In this document: in pieces, positions 1 to 11,119 of the stretch
How positions within the stretch are numbered: position 1 is the stretch's first letter
Layout: the number at the start of each line of letters is the position of its first letter
Source: Gadus chalcogrammus
Taxonomy: Eukaryota > Chordata > Actinopteri > Gadiformes > Gadidae
Direction of reading: 5' to 3'
Assembly: GCF_026213295.1 (NCBI RefSeq)
Contig: NC_079418.1
Span: forward strand, 4,847,887 to 4,911,886
DNA length: 64,000 bases
Made by a program: the position numbers and the translations under genes
Notes under the pieces: generated by a model
The model's database searches: none
What the model was told of the DNA's origin: nothing
The model's input: the letters and a program-made list of their open reading frames with translations, nothing else

Positions 1-475
1 GTGCGTAAGCATGAGCACATTACCCCCATCCTCCACTCACTCCACTGGCTTCCGGTTTCCACCCGGATTGAGTATAAGGTTTCCGTCCTCACTCACCAAT
101 CTATCCATGGACATGCCCCCCCATACCTCAAAGAACTTCTCAACCCACATAGCAAAACACGCTCCCTCCGCTCCACTCACTCTAACCTCCTCCACATACC
201 CAGAACCAAACTGAGGACCATGGGAGATAGGGCCTTCAGTGTTGCCGCCCCACGCCTGTGGAATGCCCTCCCTGATACCTTGAGGGCACCACAATCCACT
301 GATTGTTTTAAAAAAGGTCTTAAAACATTTCTTTTTAAAAAAACCTTTGGCTCGCACTCTTAGATGTTTTTAAAACCCCCTTTTTATTTTTATTTTTGTT
401 TTTAACCTGTAGCCCTTTGAGATCTTCGGATGAAAAGGGCACTATAAATTAAATGTATTATTATTATTATATACG
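1..475 (+). mobile_element. 3' end of an L2-type LINE
   Basis: The window opens inside a non-LTR retrotransposon. Codons from position 1 to 363 encode the far C-terminus of an L2/CR1-like ORF2, seen in the motif LHWLPV near residue 15, then PRTKLRTMGDRAFS and APRLWNALP. This tail is shared by many fish LINE copies downstream of the reverse transcriptase. The 3' UTR ends in the typical tail, a stretch resembling GGGCACTATAAATTAAATGT followed by ATT repeats at about 455-475. The reverse transcriptase and endonuclease lie outside the window or were lost by 5' truncation. The GTG at position 1 is only the window edge, not a real start. Assignment to L2 rather than a sister clade is by tail resemblance. 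Confidence 0.8.
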
Positions 476-500
476 CTTCCCCCCCACATCCCCATTTGCC

Positions 501-525
501 ACACACACACACACGCACGCACGCG

Positions 526-608
<83 letters not shown>
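501..608. repeat. (CA)n microsatellite
   Basis: A dinucleotide repeat, interrupted by GC and GT variants between 501 and 532 and uninterrupted from about 533 to 608. Repetitive open frames across it are an artefact. The next 170 bp (609-780) contain two loosely similar GC-rich blocks that both include CCGGAAACG, suggesting an old ~110 bp duplication. Confidence 0.95.
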
Positions 609-610
<2 letters not shown>

Positions 611-780
611 ACCCACACCCTCGCAACCCCCTGACCGGAAACGGAAGCCCTCTCAAATCGGTACTAGGGGTCCAACCCCTCAACCCCCCAGCTGTTGTGG
701 CCCCCACCCTCGCATTTCTATAATTGCTTCCGGAAACGGGGGTGCTCTCGAATTGGTCCTTTTTGGGGGGCATTATTGAC

Positions 781-3230
781 TACCGTATTTTCCACACTAT
801 AAGGCGCACCTGAGTATAAGCCGCAGCAGCTAAATTGAATGATGTGTACATAGATAAGCCGCACTGGACTATAAGCCGCGGGTGTTTTAATATTTAATTA
901 CAATATGCAAGGTTTCGTGCACAGAGGGGATTGTCGGGAAAGAGATGGCTGCTTGAGGAAGCTCCCATTTATTAACATTTCAACAAACAAGTTGCATATT
1001 TGCATAACGTATTACCATTTAGTGCAATAGTAGCTACAGAACATATACGGTACTGTGCTGTGTAAACAGTACTGTATCACATAGCGTATCAGACACACAA
1101 ACATTTCAACTTTCAAACTTAAACGGTGCGCTCCCAGCGCACATACCGGCAGTGATCTACACAGCAGTGGTTTTCAATCAATGGTCCTTGAGGGAGTGCA
1201 TAGGGGTTCCCCAGCAAAATTTGTTACCGTAATAGCGTCAAACATTTATTAACATTGGCTATTTTGGAAAAACCTTGAAAAAGTGTGAACATCTTTGAAC
1301 GTTTATCTACGTTGTAGCCTACAGTAATAATAACATAACAAAAAACGAAGCTTACAGCGCTTGACGAGGCAATATCAATGGCTAAATTAAATGTGTTTTT
1401 TTAAAAGTGCAAAATAAAGTGCCTGTAACACGACAGTAAGCGCGTAAGCCTAAAGTTGCAACAACGAGGCTGCTTAAAATATATGGTAATCAGCCTACCA
1501 GAACACGGCTGTAACCAGAAAAGTCAAGTCATTAATCCTCATCTCCGTCTTCTTCCTGCGTACTAAAACCACCAAAGTCCTCATCTTCAGTGTCGGAAAC
1601 GAACAGGTTCAGGGTGGCTTCGTCAGCCACTCTCCTCTCTCCTTCGTTGTCGCTGTCAAAACCAACAAACTCCTCTTCGTCACTGTCGGAATCGAATAGC
1701 CTCTGAATGGGCCTCAGCTGTGGCGGCGTCCTCCTCTTCATCACGCAGTAGTCCAGCCTTTCGGAACCCGTTAATGATCGTGGATGTTTTGACACTCCTC
1801 CACGCCATCAGGACCCACTCGCAAACTTGAGCGAAAGTTGCTTTTCGCATGCGACCAGTTTTGGTGAATGATTTATCGCCGCTAGTCATCCACGCCTCCC
1901 ACTGAACGCGTAGTGCCACTTTGAACGCGACGATTGACACTGATGTCGAGTGGCTGCAGATGCTTCGTTGTGCCCCCAGGAATCACAGCTGGAATCGAGT
2001 TTGTGCTCTTGATGGCTGCTTTCACATTATCCGTTATATGGGCCCTCATGCTGTCCAAAACGAGCAAAGCTTTTTTTTGGCGAAAGAATCCTCCAGGGCG
2101 CTTGACGTAGCACTCATTCAGCCACTCCTTCATCACGCTTTCCATCATCCACCCTTTCTTGTTGACTTTAAAGGAGATGCCGTTCGGGATCTTTTCTTTC
2201 GGCATTGTAATCCGCTTAAAAATCACCATTGGCGGAAGCTTTAATCCAGATGCTGTGCAGCCAAGAACACAAGTGAAATTCGTTCTCTCGTGGCCAGTGG
2301 TTCTCAACGTGATGGACGATTCACCTTTCTTGTTAACAGTCCTAGTGAGAGGCAGGTCAAACGTCAAAGGCACTTCATCCATATTTATGATCTGGTCCGG
2401 TCCGATGGAATATTCCTCTATCTTTCTTTGTGTGAATTCGCCGAAGTTTGTTATTTTTTCCTTGTAGTCGGGAGGGAGTTGCTGACACACAGTCGTCCGC
2501 GCCCTTATGGACAGTCCCTTTCGTCTCATAAATCTGAAACACCAGGATGGGCCGCCTCTGAAATTTTCAATTTTCATTTCGGTGGCGACTGTTTTAGCCT
2601 TCAGTCGGATCTGCATGGTGGAAACACCTCGGCCGTCTGCTCTCTGTGTGTTCACCCAATCTTCAAGAAAGTCTTCAAGTTCGGGCCATCTGCTTTTATT
2701 ACCTCTGAAAGCTTTTTTTGACTTCTTGCATTGAGACAGTTCTTCTCGCTGGCGTTTCCAACGTCTCACCAATTGACTCATTGATGCCAAGGCCACGTGC
2801 AGCAGCTCTATTTCCTTCTTTTACAGCCAGATTGACTGCCTTTAACTTAAAAGCTGCATCATATGCAATTCTACGTTTGTTTTCCATAATGAGGGTTTGT
2901 GCATGAAAACTTCCGTTCCACAAACTGTTTCGCTTTCGTAATATTTGTCTTGCTCTCGTTCTCGTTCTGTCTTTCGTAGCCTACCACTCAAGGTTCCACT
3001 TTTACTTTCGCGCGCTACTTGAGGCTTTTCCGGTCTCCAGCATTTCCTGCTGGAGCCCGCCACTGGTGGCGGGGCGCGGCATGGCGCGGACCGGTCATAG
3101 AGCCCAAAGAGTTAAAGTCGGTGGACTCGTCGGTAACCTGTAAAATCCATAGATTAGCCGCATCGTTATATAAGCCGCAGACTCGAAAAATGGGGAAAAA
3201 GGCGCGGCTTATAGTCCGAAAATTACGGTA
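781..3230 (-). mobile_element. Complete pogo/Tigger-type DNA transposon
   Basis: Terminal inverted repeats define the element. The left end begins TACCGTATTTTCCACACTAT. The right end, read on the minus strand, begins TACCGTAATTTTCGGACTAT and continues into AAGCCGC. The terminal TA at each end fits the TA target duplication of the Tc1/mariner-pogo superfamily. The AAGCCGC motif recurs subterminally on both sides. The 2.45 kb body carries one degraded transposase gene on the minus strand. The left TIR has more substitutions than the right. The element looks full length and inactive. Confidence 0.85.
1532..2887 (-). pseudogene. pogo-family transposase, frameshifted
   Basis: Reading starts at an ATG at 2887 with a helix-turn-helix N-terminus (MENKRRIAYDAAFKLKAV). 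It shifts frame near 2770-2790, then runs 304 codons (1882-2796) through a CENP-B-like DNA-binding region and the DDE nuclease. Acidic catalytic residues are visible as D140 in IINMDEVP, D248 in LLVLDSMRAH and D284 in LQPLDIS of that frame, a D-35-D spacing at the last pair. Further shifts near 1925 and 1750 lead into an acidic tail rich in D and E (SDSDEEEF). At least three frameshifts make it non-functional. The family normally cuts and pastes its element at TA sites. Confidence 0.85.
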
Positions 3231-3880
3231 CTATAAAGGATGCGTTGTGACCTCATGCTGCTCTTCAAACCGCTTGTCCAGGGTCGGATCGACGGGGCAG
3301 CAGATCCAACAGAGGACCTCAGACTTCCCTTTCCTTGGTAAGGAAAGGGAAGTCTTTGACCATCTATTGTTAATTGGAGGCATTTCTGAATGCAAATGGT
3401 CTGAGCGTGAATGTGCATGGTAATTAAGAACAGGTGGGATTTATCAGGATTAATTACCTACTGATGTGTGTACGATTGCCTTGCGCATATTTGATAAATG
3501 CAGATTTTTTTTGTACAGAAGCACATCCTAAATTTCATTCCTAAAAGAGAATTAAGATTATTTTCTACCTGGGGTTGATAAGTGAGGCCCCTGGTGGTTT
3601 GGTCATTGTTATTTCACTCCCTTGGATTAGACTGACTGCATCCTATCAAGCGGAAGGCTGTGGCAGGGAGCGGGGGTTGACCCAGCAGCTCTATGATGTC
3701 AATGTGTCTGGGTTGGATGACCAGGGAGAGATAGAACTTTCATTATGTCTCTCTCTCTCTCTCTCTGCTGATTTTGCATGGAAAGGAAAGCCACACTAAA
3801 TCATCCCCACAATTTCTCCCTAGTTGTGCTTCTTTGGTATGAATTGTTTAGAGTTCATTATGAAAATTCTGTAACACTTT
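3231..3880. other. Intergenic stretch with a perfect hairpin and short CT repeat
   Basis: No credible exon seen. It contains a perfect inverted repeat at 3321-3355 (16-bp arms, AGACTTCCCTTTCCTT, loop GGT) and a short (CT)n run near 3749-3768. The open frames here lack recognisable domains. Confidence 0.6.
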
Positions 3881-4960
3881 ATTTGAAGGTGTATACATAA
3901 GACTGTCATAAGACTGTCATTACACTGTCATAACCATGACATGACACCTGTCATGGACATTATGAATAGTTATGACTATTAAAGTGTCATTCGGTCAATT
4001 ATGTCACGTTTAATGCAACATTGACATTGGATGAGATGTCTTTGTTATGACAACCTGACATAAGCTGAGACAAAATAACTTGTCGATTGTCTTTGTTATG
4101 ACAACCTGACATAAGCTGAGACAAAATAACTTGTCGATATCTTTGTTATGACAACCTGACATAAGCTGAGACAAAATAACTTGTCGATGTCTTTGTTATG
4201 ACAACCTGACATTAACGAAGACAAAATATCTTGTCGATGTCTTGGTTATGTCGACTTGACATTAACCAATAACATGACCTGTCATAAACATGTCATAGTA
4301 GGCTTAATAATCAAATGTAAAGAAACAATTTCGATTTATGTAAGATTACATTAAACTGTCATATGCGGAATGTTTTGACATTGACTGTCATGAGACCTTC
4401 ATTGTACTGTCATGAATGATTCTGTTTGCCTCAAGTAGTGAAACAATTTGGACATTTCAATAACACGTCATGAAGCGTTATTACACTGTCTAATGCCTTT
4501 ACAACAGGCTCATGAATGATTCTGTTGGCCTCAAGTAAAGTGAAACAATTTGGACATTTCAATAATATGTCATGAAGCGTTATTACACTGTCTAATGCCT
4601 TTACAACAGGCTCATGAATGATTCTGTTGGCCTCAAGTAAAGTGAAACAATTTGGACAGTTCATTAACATGTCATGAAGCGTTATTACACTGTCTAATGC
4701 CTTTACAACAGGCTCATGAATGATTCTGTTGGCCTCAAGTAAAGTGAAACAATTTGGACATTTCAATAATATGTCATTAAAAGTTACTACACTGGCTCAT
4801 TTTGACATTGATTGTCCATCAGACCTTTATTATACTGTCATGAATTATTCCCTTTACCTCAAAGTGAAACAATTTGGACTTTTCAGTAAATGTTATTACA
4901 CTTAATTACACACACAACAGTGTGCAGTAGTCACAACTTCATAAATGTAACATGAAGCAT
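3868..4960. repeat. TGTCAT-rich repeat block with 50-bp and 102-bp tandem arrays
   Basis: The block opens with GTAACACTTTATTTGAAGG, which resembles the end of a dispersed fish DNA repeat, and is studded with TGTCAT/ATGACA. Two arrays lie inside it. A 50-bp unit (core CTTTGTTATGACAACCTGAC) repeats about 4.5 times from 4036 to 4260. A 102-bp unit (starting CATGAATGATTCTGTTGGCC) has starts at 4411, 4511, 4613 and 4715, the first copy lacking 2 bp. Because 102 is divisible by three, the minus strand stays open with a 34-residue periodic peptide, which I regard as an accident. No matching right terminus was found. Confidence 0.75.
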
Positions 4961-5263
4961 TTGGGTATTACATGAGGAAATACCTAAACAAAAGCAATAT
5001 AAGTCAAGACGGTCTCTTTTATTTACATTAAGACACAAAACAAAAAATGTATACAGTTGTGGCCAAAATGAAATAAGAACCACTTAAAAAAAAAGCACTT
5101 TCCCGTCCTTAAATGAACAAGTATGAGAACAAAACAGTTACATTAAAATAAATAATATTTTAAACGGCTGCTCAAAATAGATAAAAAACCATAAACACCA
5201 GATGTTTTGTTGAGGGGATTGTGAGGAGATATTCACTGATTTGAACAAACTTTCAGTGTTGCT

Positions 5264-5333
5264 CATGCCCCTTTGAACCTAGAACCCATGCCCCTTTGAA
5301 CCTAGAACCCATGCCCCTTTGAACCTAAAACCC
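5264..5333. repeat. 23-bp tandem repeat, three copies
   Basis: The unit ATGCCCCTTTGAACCTAGA plus four bases occurs at 5265, 5288 and 5311, just downstream of the CCDC106-like exon on its strand. It could lie in that gene's 3' UTR. Confidence 0.8.
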
Positions 5334-5392
5334 AAACCATTAAGTATATTTGTACATTATCGGGAGGAGCTTGCCCTTTTTTTTGTTTTCAG

Positions 5393-5631
5393 TTATGACC
5401 TCTGCCATATCCTGCAGCGCTCTGCAAAGTCGGCTATCTTATCATCGTGCTCTCTATTGAGCTCTTTGAAACGATCCGGGAAGGTGAGGAACAGCTCTGC
5501 AATCACAGCAGTCCTGGCAATTGTGTTCCTGTCAACCTTCAGCTTTTCAAAAGCCTTCTTCATCGAGCCATATTGCGAGAATCTTTTCATTGCCTTATCA
5601 TGCCGCCGAATAACTCCGTCTGTTGTGGTCA
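5393..5631 (-). CDS. CCDC106-like protein, probable last coding exon (partial)
   Basis: A minus-strand open exon encodes 79 residues. It contains a basic/hydrophobic segment (MKKAFEKLKVDRNTIART) followed by AVIAELFLTFPDRFKEL and an acidic end before a TAA at 5393-5395. This matches my recollection of the C-terminal domain of fish CCDC106-like proteins, where a KAF..VDRNT motif precedes a conserved AELxL helix. A pyrimidine-rich acceptor ending in AAG lies at 5632 on the minus strand, so the frame starts by splicing and not at a start codon. Upstream exons were not found within 5.7-7 kb, which is repeat-rich. It may be a retained fragment and not a working gene. Function in fish is unknown to me; human CCDC106 is described as a p53-interacting protein. 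Confidence 0.45.
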
Positions 5632-5740
5632 CTTAACAAGAAAAAAACATAACATTTTTATCAGGATCCATTTTCAGACATGCATTGTTGAGTTGCAACC
5701 TATAATGTAGGTAATATAAGCAGATAAGAAAGGATTCTAC

Positions 5741-6240
5741 ACTGTAAAAACTTGGACTGGTGTTAATTAATATTCAATAGATAAAAGATAGCAACCTTTA
5801 TGTAATAAAAAAGACTTTGTGCAGTTTTGAATCATATTTTCAATACCTTTTGTGTTTTTATTAATTGTTTTTTACTATTTTTTGATGGAGTAAAATCAGC
5901 TGTAATTCCCTTAGTAGTATTTAATTGTATTTTATGAGGACGATCAAAGTTCCATAAAATCTATAAATTTGACCCATTCAGAGATCTTTGGTTTTAATCA
6001 TTTTACACAGTAAAAAAAAGGGAATAGGGTTAATTCATATTTGATAAATAAACAGTAGCAACCTTTACATAATAAAAAAGACTTAAAGCAGTTTGGATAC
6101 ACATTTAGCTGAATTCAATCAATTTCATGTTTTTTATTAGGTAATTGTGTTTTACTATTTATGTCCGAAAAAAATCTGCTATGATCCCCTTAGTAGTATT
6201 TAATTATATTTTATCAGCACTGGTCTTTGGCTCTTATAAC
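5741..6240. repeat. Imperfect tandem duplication, ~270 bp unit
   Basis: Two copies share GTAGCAACCTTTA/GATAGCAACCTTTA (5788 and 6055) and TTAGTAGTATTTAATT (5911 and 6190), offset 267-279 bp. No coding potential was seen. Confidence 0.65.
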
Positions 6241-6483
6241 CTTCATTCCGCCGAGCGGGCATTTTGCGCCACATGGACGTCTGTCAGCACATGCAGTCAG
6301 CACATTTCTGGGACTGCCACTTCCCAAAAGGTAAATAACTTTTCATTATATTCGTTAACAGATACTGTTAAACCAAGATGCAGTAGCATGTGAACATTGT
6401 TTCCCGTTTGTTACCAATAATGTCAACCTTACTCTGCTGTAAAGTCAAAATGAAGCTTTGTTGCTGTGATTCGAAGTCAGTAC

Positions 6484-6985
6484 TACGATGGAGTATTAGG
6501 GCCACACGTGAAGAAAAAATATATTTTTGCCGTGACGAGATTAAAATCGACACGTCGACTTTAAAGTCGCGTCGACATTAAACTCGAAATGTCGAGAATA
6601 AAGTTGAAACATCATATCGACTTTATTCTCGACGTGTCCATTTTTCGTTCCTCTGTCAGCACGCAGACGCTCTGGGCATCCTCCCAAGCGTGCAGCGGAT
6701 GACACGAAGTAGTCGGCAATAACCCTGGGGTCATTGTTTGTGGTGTAGGCCTCCATCCAAACAATATAGCGACTAAAACCGTCAATGCAATTCGTGTCAT
6801 CTCGACATTTCGAGTTTAAAGTCGACACGTCGAGATTAAAGTCGACATGACATTTAAACTTTATTCTCGACATTTCGAGTTTAATGTCGACATGATGACT
6901 TTAAAGTCGACGTGTCGATTTTAATCTCGTCAAGGCAAAAAATATTTTTTTCTTCACGTGTGGCCCTAATACTCCGTCGTAGCCT
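6484..6985. mobile_element. Foldback element with long GTCGA-rich inverted arms
   Basis: The left end reads CTACGATGGAGTATTAGGGC. The right end, on the other strand, reads CTACGACGGAGTATTAGGGC, and both continue through CACACGTGAAG into AT-rich and then GTCGAC/TTTAAAGTC-rich arms of more than 100 bp. The arms are themselves built from alternating short units around CGACATTTCGAG and GTCGACTTTAAAG. Between the arms lies a ~165 bp segment of different composition that encodes an integrase-like fragment. No transposase for the element itself is present, so it is non-autonomous. Confidence 0.75.
6628..6790 (-). pseudogene. Integrase core-domain fragment inside the foldback
   Basis: About 54 codons read IDGFSRYIVWMEAYTTNNDP, then a helix, then GGCPERLRADRGTKNGHVE. 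This is the middle of an rve-like integrase core: the first D is in IDGFSR and the second D in RADRGT, but the segment ends before the catalytic E would be reached. Its G+C content contrasts with the AT-rich arms. The open frame runs into arm sequence on both sides, which I read as chance. The source could be one of the integrase-like genes common in fish genomes. The truncation means it cannot encode an active enzyme. Confidence 0.6.
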
Positions 6986-8556
6986 ACAATACAGAGGCCG
7001 GTTTGCCTCGACCAAAAGGACAAAGTGGTCTGCTCAATGCGACAATTATGTTGAGCTTTTTAACTATTTTCCTGTTATTTAATGCTCTTTTAAGACACGT
7101 CAAATGATCTACTTATACTAATTTTCCTTCCTCGCCCTTCCCTCTCGCTCACCCATGCCCTGTATCACGCAACAACCACGTTGGCTAGCTAGCTAGCAAG
7201 GAGCTAATCTCAGAGACCAAAGGATTCTTGCTTTCAGAGGTAAGCCATTTGCACGGTTTACTGTCATTGTCTCTATTAATATTTTATTAAGGCCATGGAT
7301 TTCGTTACATTTCAAAACAATGTTTGTCTGTTAGCTCGTTCTGTTTGATCAATTTGGCCTTATTTTTTTTATTGGAAATAGTTTTGTGTTTGGTGCATAT
7401 TCAACAAGACAGAAACAGCCGTGTCCAGGGTCAGAATACAATCATGGTTTTAGGTACGGGCGAACCAGGCAGCCGCCCGGGGCGGCATATTTGTGGGGGG
7501 CGCCAAGTCACATGGGGGGCGCCACGAGCAGTTAAAAAAAATCGCGCTGCGTAGCGGTTATCAATGAAGTACTACATAACATTGTGTGGGGAATAGGTAT
7601 TTTGGCGCCCCCTCTGGCTGCAGGCGCACATCTGCTCGTTGAGAAGGTGCCGTGCGCAGACGGAGTGAAACCCCCACTGAAGTCCGTAGCTTGACGATAC
7701 AGTTAAACTGTATCGTCAAACTACCCCCCCCCCCCAATTCTTAACGTTCATTAACAATATGTCTTCATATTTATTTATAATAGAGATCAGCCAGAAAGGA
7801 CGTTTCCATTTTGTTTTAGGTCTCATTGCCGTGAGCGAAAAAATAAATGATCTGTGGTGCTTACAGTATGAAGTTGGGGATTTTGCCCCAGTCTAGGGGT
7901 GCCTAGGGCCTAAGTAAGGAATATTCACCGAGAGGCCGGGCAATAAACAGTTTGATATGCCCGGCTCGTGGACGGCTTACCGCCCGAGACTTTGTCTCGG
8001 GCGGTAACCTTTCGCGAGCCGGGCATATCAAACTGTTTATTGCCCTGCCTTGAGGTGATTATTCTGTTTATTCTACTTCGAGCCGGCCAACATAATAAAA
8101 CAATTCAAATACTTTAATAATTAGCCTTTTTCGTATTCGTATTGCATGCTTATTAAATGTATACTCTGTTTAAGTTCATCTCCCTCGAAAAGTAGTTCCC
8201 TTTAGAACTACGGTGAATAACGTTAGCTCAGCTGTAGGTAACTCGTTTCTATAGCAACCACACTAGGCTGGATCTGATCACTAGTTTAATAACGTAGTTG
8301 CTACATTCGTATCAAGTCAGTTTTAATGACGATCGATCAAACATGCACTCCTTGGTTTATTTTTACTATGGACCTCATGTTGGAAATGTATGTGATAGAA
8401 AACGATACAAGCGGCATATTGATCTACTGTGCTCAGTCAGCAGCAAGTAGAACTGACAAGTCAGCGGGCAATATGCCGGATTAATGCACCCCTCCCAGCC
8501 AATCAGAATCGAGCATTCTTAAATGAAGTAGAATAATGCTTATTTTTTCATTTCAG
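6986..8556. other. Non-coding region upstream of SAMD3-like exons, with a 31-bp-arm palindrome
   Basis: A possible untranslated first exon ends at CTTTCAGAG before GTAAGCC near 7237, preceded by a GCTAGC repeat. Low-complexity poly-C lies near 7724-7733. A strong foldback lies at 7938-8045: perfect 31-bp arms (GGGCAATAAACAGTTTGATA and onwards) enclose a second perfect 14-bp hairpin (TTACCGCCCGAGAC, loop TTT). Short inverted TTATTCTACTT motifs near 8070 and 8530 may bound a larger MITE that holds it. No coding exon was recognised. Confidence 0.55.
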
Positions 8557-9358
8557 GCTCCAAGCAATCGAAGCATCCACGTGACAAGAGATGTTGTCAT
8601 TCGATGTTTGATGGTGTACCTTGGGGAATCGACAGATGAACTCTTAAAAGAGTATGATGTAAGTAAAAGTACATGTTGAAATACAACATGTAAATACACT
8701 TTGGCAATTTTAAATTACTACTGCAGAAATACGTTTTACTTAAAACTCCCTATCTCTTTATATTCTTCCTGAGAACTCACAAAACAGTTGAGAGACATTT
8801 TTACAGAGAGACTGAAGTAACCTCTAAAATAAGTTGCTTAGGATGACTTTAAGCTTCAAGAATGAGCTCACAGTGCTATATCATTTGTTAATAAGCTGGT
8901 TGGATCCTTTTTTAACTAATCTTGGATAACAATGTGACAAATGGCAAAATAGACGGACAGTCTTGCCTTTTAATTGTCAAAGGGTTTGAAGCATTTTAGG
9001 AGATGTTCAATTTGGTCATTAATATTTTGCTGTAATGTGTTTGCTATTTCAGGATGCTGATGAAGACGTTGTGTCACAGGACCTTGCTCTACAAAACATG
9101 AAAATCTACAATTTGAAGACTAGTACATCGGAAGATCCCGACGTTGGTATCGTGGTGGATGGTATCAAAGTTCTGAGCGCTCTGAGTAACATGCCATGGG
9201 CTTGCTCCATGCTCGTTGGGTTAGCATACGCAGTGAATCTGGCCTATCCCAAGGAGCTCAGGTACACATTTGAGGCCTTCCAGAAGCTCTTTCTCGAACT
9301 GGATAGTTCGAAGCTGTCCCCAAAAGTGAAGAGCCTCAAAAATAAGCTACTAGTTTAA
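8557..9358 (+). CDS. SAMD3-like / uncharacterised fish protein, last two exons (partial)
   Basis: Two exons in phase 0. The first, 8557-8658, follows a TTTCAG acceptor and ends at GTAAGT. It encodes 34 residues including DVVIRCLMVYLGES. The second, 9053-9358, follows ATTTCAG and encodes DADEDVVSQ, then DVGIVVDGIKVLSAL, then LAYPKELRYTFEAFQKLF and KLSPKVKSLKNKLLV before TAA. I recognise this C-terminus from fish proteins annotated as SAM-domain-containing 3-like or uncharacterised, with low certainty on the name. A candidate poly(A) signal AATAAA is at 9704-9709. The exons carrying the N-terminus are not visible upstream, so this may be a truncated duplicate. Confidence 0.5.
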
Positions 9359-9793
9359 GCTTGAGAAGCGGACTGAAGGCTCTGTTCAATGCCTGATTTT
9401 CTGTGCTGCAGTTGATTGTTCTGAAAAATCCAAATAACCATACTCATTTCAGGGGAGTGGCATAATGTTTTTTACTTAGAGTTGGCAAAGGCCGTTGTTC
9501 TTAATCTTTGTTCACTGTAAAGGAATGCAAATTGAAGCTGTTTGTAAAAGATATTGGCCCTGATGATTTCGTTTGGCGCATGTAAAAATACACTCTGCAG
9601 TTTGTTAAATTTCTGCCTTTTTCCAAATAACCCCTCTTTCAAAAAAAATTTATTTATTGCACCTGAAAAATGTTAGATAAACATGTTCAGACAAAGTTCC
9701 AGAAATAAATGTTAACATGCTTTTATGGTTATACATGTGTATCTTTTGACCCCTTCTTTAGTAAATGCATGATATTGAGTGGATTATGCATAG

Positions 9794-10354
9794 AAAAATT
9801 ATGGCAACAAAGCGACAATTAATACTATTGAATAGATTTCTATTCCTGTGATGCCAATTGATAGTGGAATTAAAAAATTTGTTTTAGGTATGGATCAGTA
9901 ACTATAGCAGTGTAAATGTGTTGAATTGAGTAGAAATGTGCTCAAATATGAGTCGACATATTTTTTATTCAGTAAATATAAAAAGATTTCCACCAGATAT
10001 TCAGTGAATATAAATCAATTTTAACCAAAAATATAGTAAATGTAGATCAATTTACACTAAATATATAGTAAATGTAGATCGATTTACACCAAATATATAG
10101 TAAATGTAGATAAATCTACACCAAATATATAGTAAATGTAGATGGAAATTAATTTAGATTTACAAAATATTTTTGTGCTATATTGCTATGTATTTGGCAA
10201 GTTATTACTAAATCCAACACATTTTTTGTTATCACAATTTACTTACTTATTTAGTTTGAATATAGTTAATTTATTCAATACTTATTAATTAAAATTGTAG
10301 CAATTAAAATCTATTCAATTGTTTTACGTGTCACTTTGTTGCCATAATTTTTTT
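9794..10354. mobile_element. MITE with internal 32-bp tandem repeats
   Basis: Terminal inverted repeats share AAAATTATGGCAACAAAG, then C/T, then GACA, and both arms end around TTGAATAGATTT (left to about 9840, right from about 10305). The interior is AT-rich and holds a 32-bp tandem unit (ATAGTAAATGTAGATC plus 16 bases) with starts at 10033, 10065, 10097 and 10129. No open frame. The superfamily is not assigned because no clear target duplication was seen. Confidence 0.7.
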
Positions 10355-11119
10355 AAGTAACCAATGGTCACATTTTTTAGAGTGTACTTTTCTCCTGGTA
10401 CATTGTTCATCCCCCTTTCAGGCTGGTTATATTAGATTTAGCTCCTTTTCTATATGCCCGTGACTAGCAATGGTGCCATTGCCAGCCTGGAAGTATCAGC
10501 ACAGAAAAGTAGTGTCCTTTCTTAACTGCCTCAGAGGCTTTACCTAACATAACCAGCAACGATGGAGGATGCAGATTGAACCACTAAGGTAAGTAGAATC
10601 CTTCATCTGCTTTGGAGGCTAGTTACACTGCCCGGCCAAAAAGAAAGTCACCACCTGGGTTTTACACTGGAAAAAGCCTTCTGATGAACCAATTAAAAAA
10701 AACAAGGGTAATGGTTCACATCTATATTACATAACTTGAGCCAATGACAAATATATAGCTTGCCTCAAACAATATTTCCTATGTTCATAAAAACAAAATA
10801 ATACAACTTGGCACCAAGTATAATTCAATTCTTTGAATGAAGTTAATACATTTAAATCGTATGTTAAATCCTAAACAAAAAAATATTGATTCACTCCAAC
10901 AATTGTTTCTCATTTAAGAAATATCTATCAGAAATAATTTGTTTTATCCAATCAAAAAGATTACAATTTAATCAAACAATTGTTTCTCATTTAAACATAA
11001 CATATTTTTGTATACATCATTTTTTCCCACTCGGCTCTCGCCGCTTCATGGCCTTGGGGCGCTTCTGTCTGGATTCGACATCACATCGCGACATCAGTCA
11101 GGGTTAGGTGCTTTGTCAA
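10355..11119. other. Repeat-derived non-coding stretch with a Tc1-like terminus
   Basis: At about 10628-10665 the sequence TACACTGCCCGGCCAAAAAG with AGTCACCACCTGG resembles one end of a Tc1/mariner-type element; no partner end was found. Near 10899 and 10976 a duplicated motif (AACAATTGTTTCTCATTTAA) occurs about 77 bp apart. No exon recognised. Confidence 0.45.

Noticed and set aside
402..779. Open frames through the CA repeat
   Set aside because: Pure His-Thr or Val-Cys repeats from a microsatellite; no domain.
1921..2734. Plus-strand ORFs over the pogo element
   Set aside because: Antisense of the transposase; no known motif.
4431..4766. 111-codon minus ORF with repeated CPNCF peptide
   Set aside because: Arises from the 102-bp tandem repeat; kept only as a low-interest note.
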